Below, piece after piece: positions 26,295 through 33,122 of a DNA stretch of 33,122 nt. Each line of letters begins with the position of its first letter. Within the stretch, counting starts at the first letter, position 1. Source of the DNA: Bacteroidota bacterium (GTDB lineage: Bacteria > Bacteroidota > Bacteroidia > Sphingobacteriales > Sphingobacteriaceae); the NCBI GenBank assembly GCA_013285685.1, contig JABDHD010000039.1:1-33122 (forward strand). Direction: 5' to 3'. Made by a program: the position numbers and the translations under genes. The notes beneath the pieces are model-generated. The model was not told where the DNA came from. It ran no database searches and saw only the letters and a program-made list of their open reading frames with translations.

Positions 26295-26672
26295 TTAATG
26301 CTTCATCAAGGTACTATCGCTTTCTATCCGCAAGCTTTCTTTGTGGACGGCGTTCATTAGTTCGGTAATAAATTCAGCCGATAAACCTTCCCTTTTGCCT
26401 GCTTCGATGCTTTTGTTCAGCACTTCCTTAAATCGTGCCTCCGCCAGTGGCGGGATATGATTTTTGGCTTTGTAGACGCCAATGGCTTGTGCTATGCGCT
26501 CACGCTCGCCTAAAACTTTCATCAGCAGGTTGTCCAGGGAATCAATTTTTACGCGTCCGGCATCAAGGTCCTGTTTGGTATTGACCGTCATTTGCTGAGC
26601 CGTGCAGGTGCTCCAGCTAAATAAGCCGGCAACGAACACCGTAATAGCGGTTAGGTATAATTTTTTATTCAT
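26295..26672 (-). CDS. Exported chorismate mutase, AroQ type
   Basis: 125 residues with a signal peptide ending near STCTAQ (residue 26). The remaining 100 residues are the all-helical AroQ fold. Relative spacing to the E. coli enzyme fits: Arg40, Arg57, Lys68 and Arg80 match its Arg11, Arg28, Lys39 and Arg51, and Glu117 stands for Gln88, a known replacement. The residue at the Glu52 position is Phe81, a deviation. It would convert chorismate to prephenate, yet outside the cytoplasm, like the secreted AroQ enzymes of some pathogens. It converges with the frameshifted membrane gene and is divergent from the DUF885 gene. Confidence 0.88.
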   Translation of the reverse strand: MNKKLYLTAITVFVAGLFSWSTCTAQQMTVNTKQDLDAGRVKIDSLDNLLMKVLGERERIAQAIGVYKAKNHIPPLAEARFKEVLNKSIEAGKREGLSAEFITELMNAVHKESLRIESDSTLMKH

Positions 26673-26771
26673 TTCGATTTATATGGTGTTATCTGCTAAA
26701 ATTAGCTGATTAAAATTATTTTTACTCCATTAATCCTATATTTCCATTTTAACTGACCAATCCCACAATCC

Positions 26772-28574
26772 ATGCATAAAAATTTTTACTACAAAAGCTT
26801 TTTTATTTTCCTATTGGTATCTTTTGTATATCAACCATTAAAAGTAAATCGCATATTTGCCCAGGAGACAGCAAACCAAGCAGCGTTGCACGAGCAAGCC
26901 AGCGAAGTCTCCGGCCTGATTGTCCAGTATGGCCAGGATATGAATGCCATTCGCGATTTTTATTCGCCCTACACTGCCATAAATGGTTATGAAGATCAGT
27001 CGGTACAGACCTCTCCTACAGAACGGCAAAGGCTGACTGATATTGGCAATGGCTACCTGGAAAAGTTAAAAACTTTGGATTTTGACCAGATGAGCATCGA
27101 CGGGCAGGTAGATTATATTTTGCTGAAAAAACAAATCGTTTTCGACCTGGGCGCGATCAAACTGGATGACGAGCAGTACAATAAAATTACTGCCTATATT
27201 CCCTTTGCCGATAGCATTTACAGCCTGGAAAAGCAGCGCCGCCGCGGTATTTCGCAGGATGGGCCGACAGTAGGCGGGCAGTTGAATAACATCCTGAAAT
27301 CCCTCAATACTTCAAAAGTTGCGTTTAGCAATGTATCCTCTATCGATATGCCCTTTGCCCGCAAAGGCAAAGCGGCCGTGCTTGGTTTAAAAGCCCGGTT
27401 AAAAAGTTATTACGATTTTTATATTGGTTACGACCCCAATTTTACCTGGTGGGCGCCAAAGCCTTACAAAAACCTGGATTCTGCATTAACCATCTACGCC
27501 AACCTCATCTACAGCAAGGGCAAAGTTAATACCACGCAAAAGCCCGACAGCAGCGGCATCGTCGGTGTGCCGGTGGGGCGCGATGAACTGATGCGGGAAC
27601 TAAAAGCCGAAATGATTCCCTACACGCCCGAAGAGCTGATCGCGTTAGCAAATAAGGAATTTGCGTATTGTGACAAGGAAATGCTGAAAGCCTCGAACGA
27701 AATGGGCTTTGGCGACGACTGGCACAAAGCGCTGGAGAAAGTTAAAAACACCTATGTGCCCGCCGGCAAACAGCCCGAGGACATTTTGAAATTGTATAAC
27801 GATGCGCTAACCTTTATCAAAGGGCGCGACCTGATCACCATCCCTCCCCTGGCCGAAGAAACCTGGGGCATGACGATGATGACTCCCGAGGCTCAACTGG
27901 TAAACCCCTTCTTTTTGGGCGGCAGCGAGATCATCATCAGCTACCCCACCAATACCATGAACGAGGACGATAAGCTGATGAGCATGCGCGGCAATAACCC
28001 CTATTTTTCGCGCGGGACCGTACAGCATGAGCTTTTGCCCGGCCATAACCTGCAGTATTTTATGAACAGCCGCTACAAAGCCTATCGTCAAATGTTTTAT
28101 ACCCCGTTTTGGATTGAGGGCTGGTCACTTTACTGGGAACTGCTGCTTTACCAGCAAGGCTTTGCGCAAACGCCCGAAGAACGGGTAGGCATGCTATTTT
28201 GGCGGATGCACCGCTGTGCGCGGATTATTTTCAGCCTCAATTATCACCTGGGTAAATGGACGCCCCAGCAATGTATTGATTTTTTGGTCGACCGTGTGGG
28301 CCATGAGCGCGCCAATGCCGAAGGCGAAGTGCGCCGCTCCTTTAAAGGGGATTACAGCCCACTTTACCAGGTGGCTTACCTCACCGGCGGCTTACAGTTG
28401 ATGGCCCTAAAACACGAGTTGGTTGACAGCGGCAAAATGACCTATAAACAGTTTCATGATGCCATCATCAAAGAAAACACGATGCCGATTGAAATGGTGA
28501 GGGCGACGCTGACTAACAAAAAGCTGGACAGGGATTTTGTTACCAAGTGGCGGTTTTATGACTTTGGGAAGTGA
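26772..28574 (+). CDS. DUF885 family protein, putative secreted metallopeptidase
   Basis: 600 residues with an N-terminal hydrophobic segment (FFIFLLVSFVYQ) and probable cleavage near FAQ (residue 31). The zinc-binding motif VQHELLPGHNLQ (His419, Glu420, His425) is the HE-x-x-PGH signature of DUF885, and EGWSLYWELLL downstream supplies a likely third ligand. The length is typical. The family is often compared to M32-like peptidases, but substrates are mostly unknown. It is followed by a perfect 15-bp terminator hairpin. Confidence 0.92.
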   Translation: MHKNFYYKSFFIFLLVSFVYQPLKVNRIFAQETANQAALHEQASEVSGLIVQYGQDMNAIRDFYSPYTAINGYEDQSVQTSPTERQRLTDIGNGYLEKLKTLDFDQMSIDGQVDYILLKKQIVFDLGAIKLDDEQYNKITAYIPFADSIYSLEKQRRRGISQDGPTVGGQLNNILKSLNTSKVAFSNVSSIDMPFARKGKAAVLGLKARLKSYYDFYIGYDPNFTWWAPKPYKNLDSALTIYANLIYSKGKVNTTQKPDSSGIVGVPVGRDELMRELKAEMIPYTPEELIALANKEFAYCDKEMLKASNEMGFGDDWHKALEKVKNTYVPAGKQPEDILKLYNDALTFIKGRDLITIPPLAEETWGMTMMTPEAQLVNPFFLGGSEIIISYPTNTMNEDDKLMSMRGNNPYFSRGTVQHELLPGHNLQYFMNSRYKAYRQMFYTPFWIEGWSLYWELLLYQQGFAQTPEERVGMLFWRMHRCARIIFSLNYHLGKWTPQQCIDFLVDRVGHERANAEGEVRRSFKGDYSPLYQVAYLTGGLQLMALKHELVDSGKMTYKQFHDAIIKENTMPIEMVRATLTNKKLDRDFVTKWRFYDFGK

Positions 28575-28584
28575 TGAGCCGGTT

Positions 28585-28617
28585 AAACTTACGAAGTTTT
28601 AAAAACTTCGTAAGTTT
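28585..28617. terminator. Bidirectional terminator between DUF885 and the convergent gene
   Basis: AAACTTACGAAGTTT (28585-28599) pairs perfectly with 28603-28617, loop of three, ending in T on plus and with A before and T after on minus. Confidence 0.9.
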
Positions 28618-28639
28618 TCTCGTCTTCGTATGCCAGCCT

Positions 28640-28708
28640 TTATTTCACCGCCCACTCATGTATCCCTACCGAATTATCCACCGGCAATTGCACCTCTAGT
28701 TTTAAGGG
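28640..28708 (-). pseudogene. Remnant of an unidentified gene end
   Basis: Directly after the TAG at 28709-28711, the same frame reads on as PLKLEVQLPVDNSVGIHEW...K and a TAA at 28640. The segment has the look of a protein C-terminus. It is unlike the domain before it. It may be the tail of a lost gene or, less likely, a readthrough extension. Confidence 0.45.
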
Positions 28709-29386
28709 CTATTCCTTCACCTTATCCCACATATCCCTGTTAAAGGCCAGCACTTTTATCACGCTGCCATTATCGCCCTTTGTAAACTTCAGCGGAAAAC
28801 CGGCCTGCTCATTTAAAAACATCATGTTGCCCAGCGATATGAATTTAATCTCCCTGCCGTCCCACAATTGCTTAAGGGTTAAGCCATCAGCGGTTGCCGT
28901 GATTTGCAAAAACGCATCACTCTTTTGTTCAAACTGGTATTTGCCTTCAAAGGCTTTAAGCTGGTCTGCGGTGAGTTTTACTTCTACCGGCGGAACGTAG
29001 TTTTTAACTTTTACAAACTAGTGTTCGCCGCCAACGGAAATCAGTGCAATCTCGCCTGCGGCATTTTTTGAAAACACAATAGGTATGGTTTCGTCGCCGT
29101 CGTCGTCTTTCATTTCAAAGCCGAATTCTGTTTTTCGCGTTAAAACAATTTGGCGCTCGCCAAACAGTTCCTTCGCGGTAAGCGTATCATTTTTTGCCGT
29201 CACTTTAAAATAGGAGTATTCGTTCTCTTTGGATTGGTATAACCCCTCAAAAGCTTTTAATGAGGTAGAATCGACAGCAATTTTGTTTTTAACCGGCGTT
29301 GCATGAACACGGTTGGCCACGGCGCTCCCCAATGTTAGCGCGATTACAAATAAAGCGCCTGCAAGGCTTCTTTTCAGGTTGATCAT
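28709..29386 (-). pseudogene. Secreted two-domain DUF3471-like protein, split by an amber codon
   Basis: The frame starts at 29386 with a signal peptide (LAGALFVIALTLGSAVA), then a domain LKAFEGLYQSKENEYSYFKVTAKND...LISVGGEH and a TAG at 29018-29020. The same frame goes on without gap as FVKVKNYVPPVEVKLTADQLKAFEGKYQ-type sequence through DMWDKVKE to a TAG at 28709. The two halves are tandem copies of one domain of about 80 residues (AFEG-x-YQ start, then LT-x-K-x-L), similar to the domain found at the C-terminus of some serine beta-lactamase-like proteins. Function is unknown. The first TAG is a nonsense mutation or an error; without it the protein would have about 225 residues. Confidence 0.7.
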
Positions 29387-29625
29387 TTTAAATGGTTTTA
29401 ATGTTACTGGAAAAATGGGTTGAGTAAAGATATGACTGATGCAACGTTTAAAACGTTACCCGCGATAACGCCATTTTCAGCATTAAATTATTTATAAACC
29501 GGGATGCCCTGTAAAAAGGATAATAGCGCCGCAATTTTTCCAAACGGAACAAACCTACCTGGCTTTTACACCCCGTAAGTTCCTTCGGCTCATGCTATCC
29601 TGATAATTCTTTTTTCAATAAAGCT

Positions 29626-29733
29626 TACTTAACCTTATCCCACACATCCGGGGTGTAGGTGATCATTTTGAACACTTTGCCCCGAGTCGTCTCTGACAAA
29701 TTTCAGGTCGAAAGCTTCCTGGATATTTAACGT
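29626..29733 (-). pseudogene. Decayed third copy of the domain end
   Basis: The minus strand reads EAFDLKFVRDDSG, then in another frame KVFKMITYTPDVWDKVK-stop. This matches GFPLKFTKGDNG and KVLAFNRDMWDKVKE at the end of the intact domain at 28709-28909. At least one frameshift separates the pieces. The rest of a gene copy is missing. Confidence 0.75.
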
Positions 29734-30436
29734 AAATTAAGTCAAAAAGCATATCCATTGAAAGATTAAGGAGGTTTTGAAAACTTTAAGTTATTGCTTT
29801 AAATTAAATTTCGGTCCGCTCTTTTGAGGATGACCGCATACGCCTTTATGCAGGGCAGACGCATTAAAATAATTTTAAGCTTATTGAGGTTAATTTAGAG
29901 AAAAAGGGGCATTTAAAGAGCGAGAACGTGTAGCGCCGCAAGCGTTCCGAAGCGTTCCATTTTACACACGGAACAAAGTGTAACATTGTGAAACACGCTC
30001 ATTATCAGAATGTTCCATTAAAAATAAATTGACACATTTTTATAAGTGCCTGATAATCAATTATTACAGGGTTTTAATTTTTAAATACACGCCCGGAACG
30101 CGCTGATTTTCAATATGTTTCAGTATAATTGAGGAATTCCTTCTACACGTCAAAGTTACCTCCTGTCATGGCGTACAGTCTTATAAAAAACATTTTTAAT
30201 GCGTTTGCTCTGCGCCTTTATGCTTTTCTTACACAATTACTTAAGTTTTTCTCATTTCACTTGTGTCAAATAATATCCTGGCATTTTCAACGCCGGTTTT
30301 TCAGCTTTTGCCGCCCCGCAAGTTTATTTCATCCCATCCGTTCAACGTTTCACCGACGATATTCCACCGTTTACCTAAAATCTATAGCCTGAAAACAGTT
30401 TTCAATGCAGATTTGCCCCATAAATCAACACATACA
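29734..30436. other. Long non-coding interval with GTTCC/GGAAC sites and a consensus-like -35/-10
   Basis: No convincing gene is seen; open frames of 80-90 codons at 30129-30535 have low-complexity, poorly structured translations. Two GCGTTCC copies (29942-29948, 29952-29958), a GGAAC (29970-29974) and another GTTCC (30012-30016) cluster together. TTGACA (30029-30034) and GATAAT (30052-30057), 17 bases apart, look like an E. coli-type promoter. At 30279 TGGCA with GC ten bases after GG fits sigma-54, but 158 bases before the nearest small ORF. Confidence 0.4.
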
Positions 30437-30535
30437 ATGAAAACTCTATTAGCCATTCATCTTTTTCATTTCGCCTTAAAAGCCGCAGAACACCTGCATG
30501 CTATACTTCATTGCATCGGGCACCTGGTAAAATAA
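30437..30535 (+). CDS. Possible 32-residue amphipathic His-rich peptide
   Basis: The ATG at 30437 opens a 32-codon frame ending TAA at 30535, directly followed by a terminator hairpin. His, Lys or Glu occupy positions 8, 11, 15, 18, 25, 29 and 32, one face of a helix, and the rest is largely Leu, Ile, Ala and Phe. The frame is open further upstream to about 30263, so a longer product is possible. There is no known family. It stands 97 bases before the ABC ATPase gene. Confidence 0.4.
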   Translation: MKTLLAIHLFHFALKAAEHLHAILHCIGHLVK

Positions 30536-30541
30536 CAGGCG

Positions 30542-30584
30542 ACCGGCAAGGCTTTAAACAGCCTGCGTAATGCCGGTGTCTTTT
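30542..30584 (+). terminator. Terminator before the ABC ATPase gene
   Basis: ACCGGCA (30542-30548) pairs with TGCCGGT (30571-30577), and within it AGGCT with AGCCT, then GTCTTTT. A two-tier hairpin that closes the transcript of the 32-residue ORF. Confidence 0.75.
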
Positions 30585-30631
30585 AATGAAAAAATAGTGG
30601 AAATACCAACTTTGTAAACGATTTTTGCGAC

Positions 30632-31396
30632 ATGGCAAAACAACCTATTATTACTGTAAAAAACCTGGTAAAAAACTACGGCGACTTCGAGGCCGTGAAG
30701 GGTATTAGCTTTGAAGTTTATGACGGCGAGATATTCGGCCTGCTGGGACCGAACGGCGCCGGCAAAACCACTACGCTGGAAGTTATTGAAACGCTGCGGG
30801 AGAAAACATCGGGCGAAGTTACGGTCGACGGGCTATCTATCGACCATGACACCGATAAGATCAAACAGCGCATTGGCGTGCAATTGCAGGCGGCTGGCTA
30901 TTATCCCAACTTAAACCTGTCGGAGCTGATCAAACTGTTTTGCGGTCTCTACGGCATAGACAAAACGCCCGCCGAAATGCTGGGAAAGGTTGCACTTACC
31001 GACAAAGCAAAAGCAAAATATAAAGATCTTTCGGGCGGGCAGAAACAGCGCTTTTCTATCGCCACCACGCTGATCAACAATCCAAAAATAATCTTCCTGG
31101 ACGAGCCCACCACCGGACTTGACCCCCAGGCGCGGCGCAATTTATGGGATTTGATCCGTGAAATCCGCGATCATGGTACCACTGTTGTGATCACCACTCA
31201 CTACATGGACGAAGCCGAAGAATTATGCGACCGTGTAGCATTTGTTGATGGTGGCCATATTGTTGGCATAGATACCCCCAATCATTTTATCGACGAGTTG
31301 GTAGCATCGGGTTTTGAACGCAAAAAAGAAGTAAAGCTGGCCAATTTGGAAGACGTATTTATCACCCTTACAGGCAAGGAATGGCGGGAAGGCTAA
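30632..31396 (+). CDS. ABC-2 type transporter ATP-binding protein
   Basis: 254 residues. Walker A GPNGAGKTT at 39-47, signature LSGGQKQR at 133-140, Walker B IIFLDEPTTGLDP from 153, switch His in TTH (190), and the YMDEAEELCDRVAFVDGG segment typical of drug or polysaccharide exporters. Its partner is the ABC-2 permease 113 bases downstream. The gap contains simple repeats, not a terminator, so they are probably one operon. The substrate is not known. Confidence 0.95.
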   Translation: MAKQPIITVKNLVKNYGDFEAVKGISFEVYDGEIFGLLGPNGAGKTTTLEVIETLREKTSGEVTVDGLSIDHDTDKIKQRIGVQLQAAGYYPNLNLSELIKLFCGLYGIDKTPAEMLGKVALTDKAKAKYKDLSGGQKQRFSIATTLINNPKIIFLDEPTTGLDPQARRNLWDLIREIRDHGTTVVITTHYMDEAEELCDRVAFVDGGHIVGIDTPNHFIDELVASGFERKKEVKLANLEDVFITLTGKEWREG

Positions 31397-31452
31397 GCCC
31401 GGTTGAAGTAGCAGTAGCAGTTGGTAGTAGCAGTTTGCCGTTTGCTAGCCCC

Positions 31453-31516
31453 AATGAACTAATGAACTAATGAACTAATGAACTAATGAACCAGTGAACT
31501 AATGAACCAATGAAGA
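31453..31516 (+). repeat. Eight 8-bp tandem repeats running into the permease start codon
   Basis: Units from 31453: AATGAACT four times, then AATGAACC, AGTGAACT, AATGAACC and AATGAAGA. The last unit contains the permease ATG (31510-31512). Most units carry ATG AAC TA(A), a two-codon frame whose stop overlaps the next ATG. A second simple repeat (AGTAGCAGTAGC type) lies at about 31407-31436. Confidence 0.9.
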
Positions 31517-32607
31517 AATATAGTAATACCCGTGCAACCCTTGCCATCGCTGTAGCCAGCTTCCGCTCTATTATGCGCAGCCCATCGGCGGTGGTGTTCA
31601 GTTTGGCTTTCCCATTAATATTTATTATTGTTTTTGCCAACATTGGGGGCGGCGCCATCAGCGTAGATGTGGGCGTTGCCAAGACATGCGATACATCACG
31701 TGCCGATTCGCTTTACCAGGCTATAAAACAAATTTCAATCATCCACCTGGAAAAAAATCAGTCTGCTGCCGAGATGGCGCAAAACCTTAAAAAGGGCGAT
31801 CTCGATGCCATTATGGATATTCAAAAGCATTCAACTCCTCCCTATTATACCCTTGACATAAAATACACTACGGCATCCGCCCAAAAAGACGGAATATTAA
31901 GTTCATTGTTGGATGGGATGTTTTTCCAGATAAATAGTAAAGGGAACACGGTACGCCAGCCGATTGCTGAACTAAAAGAAGCGACCGTCCAGGGACGTGC
32001 CTATAAATATATTGACTTTATCCTGCCCGGCATGCTCGGCTTCTCGCTGCTCAGCAGCGGGGTTTTTGGCACGGCATTCGTATTCCTGAGTTTGCGATTA
32101 ACACTGGTGATCAAGCGGTTTTTCGCAACCCCGGTAAAAAGGTACAGCATCGTAATAGGCGAAGGCCTTGCACGCCTTGTTTTTTCATGGATCGGGGCCT
32201 TATTTATTATCACAGTAGGCTATTACTTTTTTGGTTTTACGCTTGTACACGGGCTAACCACGGTGGTAAATATGCTTATTCTTTCGGCTTTTGGGCTCAT
32301 CATTTTTATGGGCTTCGGGTTTATCATTTCCGGCATCGCTAAAAACGAGAGTACTATTCCGCCATTGTCCAATATCGTTACTTTGCCGCAATTTTTGCTT
32401 TCCGGAACATTTTTTGCCACTACAGCGTTTCCGTCCTGGCTGCGGGGACTCGCCGATATACTACCCCTAACTTATCTCAACCACGCGATGCGCCAGGTAG
32501 CGTTTGAAGGCGCCGGCCTGGGCGGTGTAACGCATGATCTGCTGATATTAGGCATTTGGTTTATAATTATTTACGCCGTTGCGGTTAAAACATTTAAGTG
32601 GGAATAG
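31510..32607 (+). CDS. ABC-2 type transporter permease
   Basis: 365 residues. One membrane helix near residues 25-45, a large extracytoplasmic domain (about 50-160), then five helices from about 170 to the end, with a conserved region LPQFLLSGTFFATTAFPSWLRGLADILPLTYLNHAMRQ. This is the ABC-2 exporter layout of the YhgE/YadH-like type. The start ATG (followed by AAGAAATAT) lies in an 8-bp tandem repeat with no clear ribosome site. It pairs with the ATPase upstream. Confidence 0.9.
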   Translation: MKKYSNTRATLAIAVASFRSIMRSPSAVVFSLAFPLIFIIVFANIGGGAISVDVGVAKTCDTSRADSLYQAIKQISIIHLEKNQSAAEMAQNLKKGDLDAIMDIQKHSTPPYYTLDIKYTTASAQKDGILSSLLDGMFFQINSKGNTVRQPIAELKEATVQGRAYKYIDFILPGMLGFSLLSSGVFGTAFVFLSLRLTLVIKRFFATPVKRYSIVIGEGLARLVFSWIGALFIITVGYYFFGFTLVHGLTTVVNMLILSAFGLIIFMGFGFIISGIAKNESTIPPLSNIVTLPQFLLSGTFFATTAFPSWLRGLADILPLTYLNHAMRQVAFEGAGLGGVTHDLLILGIWFIIIYAVAVKTFKWE

Positions 32608-32616
32608 TTTTGTTGG

Positions 32617-32868
32617 GATTACACCGATTTTATTTTCTGTGATTACACCGATCCCGCTCATGCGGGATTGATTTCACCGATTTTTTTCCGGAGTCTGTGT
32701 CCCCACAGACGTCTTCTGTTCAGTCATAAGGATTAAAAGGGATCAAAAATCATCTTGGTCACCATAATCAGCTGAATCAATGGTTCAGACAATTAATCGG
32801 TAAAATCAACCCGATCACATTAATTTACTGTTAACAATCGGTGAAATCATACGATAATCGGTGAAATC
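32617..32868. repeat. Cluster of a 12-mer, three direct and three inverted copies, with a small hairpin
   Basis: GATTACACCGAT at 32617-32628 and 32641-32652, GATTTCACCGAT at 32670-32681; inverted ATCGGTAAAATC at 32796-32807 and ATCGGTGAAATC at 32837-32848 and 32857-32868. A perfect 7-bp hairpin ATCCCGC-TCAT-GCGGGAT lies at 32651-32668. The interval between the permease and enolase genes (32608-32965) holds no gene. Confidence 0.8.
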
Positions 32869-32892
32869 ACAAAAATAATTTAGCGGAAATTG

Positions 32893-32900
32893 TATATTTG
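32893..32900 (+). promoter_or_regulatory. Candidate -7 box of the enolase gene
   Basis: TATATTTG fits TAnnTTTG exactly, 66 bases before the start codon. A clear TTTG at -33 was not found, only TTTAG at shorter spacing, so the promoter call is tentative. Confidence 0.5.
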
Positions 32901-32913
32901 AAAACTATTTCAA

Positions 32914-33122
<209 letters not shown>

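Noticed and set aside
28709..29020. Amber codon recoding
   Set aside because: TAG is also the normal stop of the histidine kinase gene, and nothing in the window suggests a suppressor, so nonsense mutation or error is simpler.
30129..30392. 87-codon plus-strand frame
   Set aside because: Low-complexity translation rich in Phe, Arg and Ser without any recognisable signal or domain.
31453..31516. Short CRISPR-like or coding repeat
   Set aside because: Units are 8 bp and contiguous, and no frame is open across them.

Overview
The window looks like chromosomal DNA of a Bacteroidota bacterium, most likely Sphingobacteriaceae close to Mucilaginibacter or Pedobacter. This rests on a gliding/type IX secretion sorting domain on a giant NHL protein, promoters matching the Bacteroidota -33 TTTG / -7 TAnnTTTG pattern, a BlaI plus M56 pair, DUF983, DUF885 and beta-helix proteins, and typical intergenic repeats. 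The genus is an inference; no rRNA or tRNA gene was seen.

Layout. 1-2150 (minus): a BlaI-type repressor followed by an M56 (BlaR1-like) peptidase whose tail is a long heptad array leaving the window. 2212-6865 (minus): a small unknown protein, an AraC regulator overlapping a DUF983 membrane protein, a VOC-fold exported protein followed closely by a hybrid histidine kinase, and a small zinc-ribbon protein. 6941-13021 (minus): a 2026-residue secreted protein of four six-bladed NHL propellers, each with a putative Ig domain, ending in a T9SS sorting domain. 13188-15863: an unusual patch in which four short plus-strand ORFs of one family each have a sigma-54-like promoter at a fixed distance and their own terminator. 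Three of them face a copy of the 3' end of a GH16 gene; two copies are decayed and one belongs to the intact GH16 gene.

16032-18450 (plus): an ABC ATPase and permease pair, then a frameshifted membrane protein gene, a REP-like palindrome cluster and an orphan antitoxin-like gene. 19825-25709 (minus): a Tat-exported Nif3-like protein, a clan-A glycoside hydrolase, a large intergenic stem-loop, an L-arabinose-isomerase-like enzyme and a secreted beta-helix protein, suggesting carbohydrate metabolism. 25836-28574: a frameshifted membrane protein gene, an exported chorismate mutase and a DUF885 protein. 28640-29733 (minus): a two-domain secreted protein split by an in-frame amber codon, with gene-tail remnants on both sides. 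30437-32607 (plus): a possible 32-residue amphipathic peptide and an ABC-2 exporter pair whose permease start lies in an 8-bp tandem repeat. 32966 to the end: the 5' end of enolase, preceded by a TAnnTTTG box and a perfect hairpin.

The most unusual feature is the four-unit small-ORF locus at 13188-14977. A wider theme is gene-tail debris and interrupted reading frames: two homopolymer frameshifts, one nonsense codon and four tail remnants. Reads would be needed to separate real decay from assembly error in the three interrupted genes.
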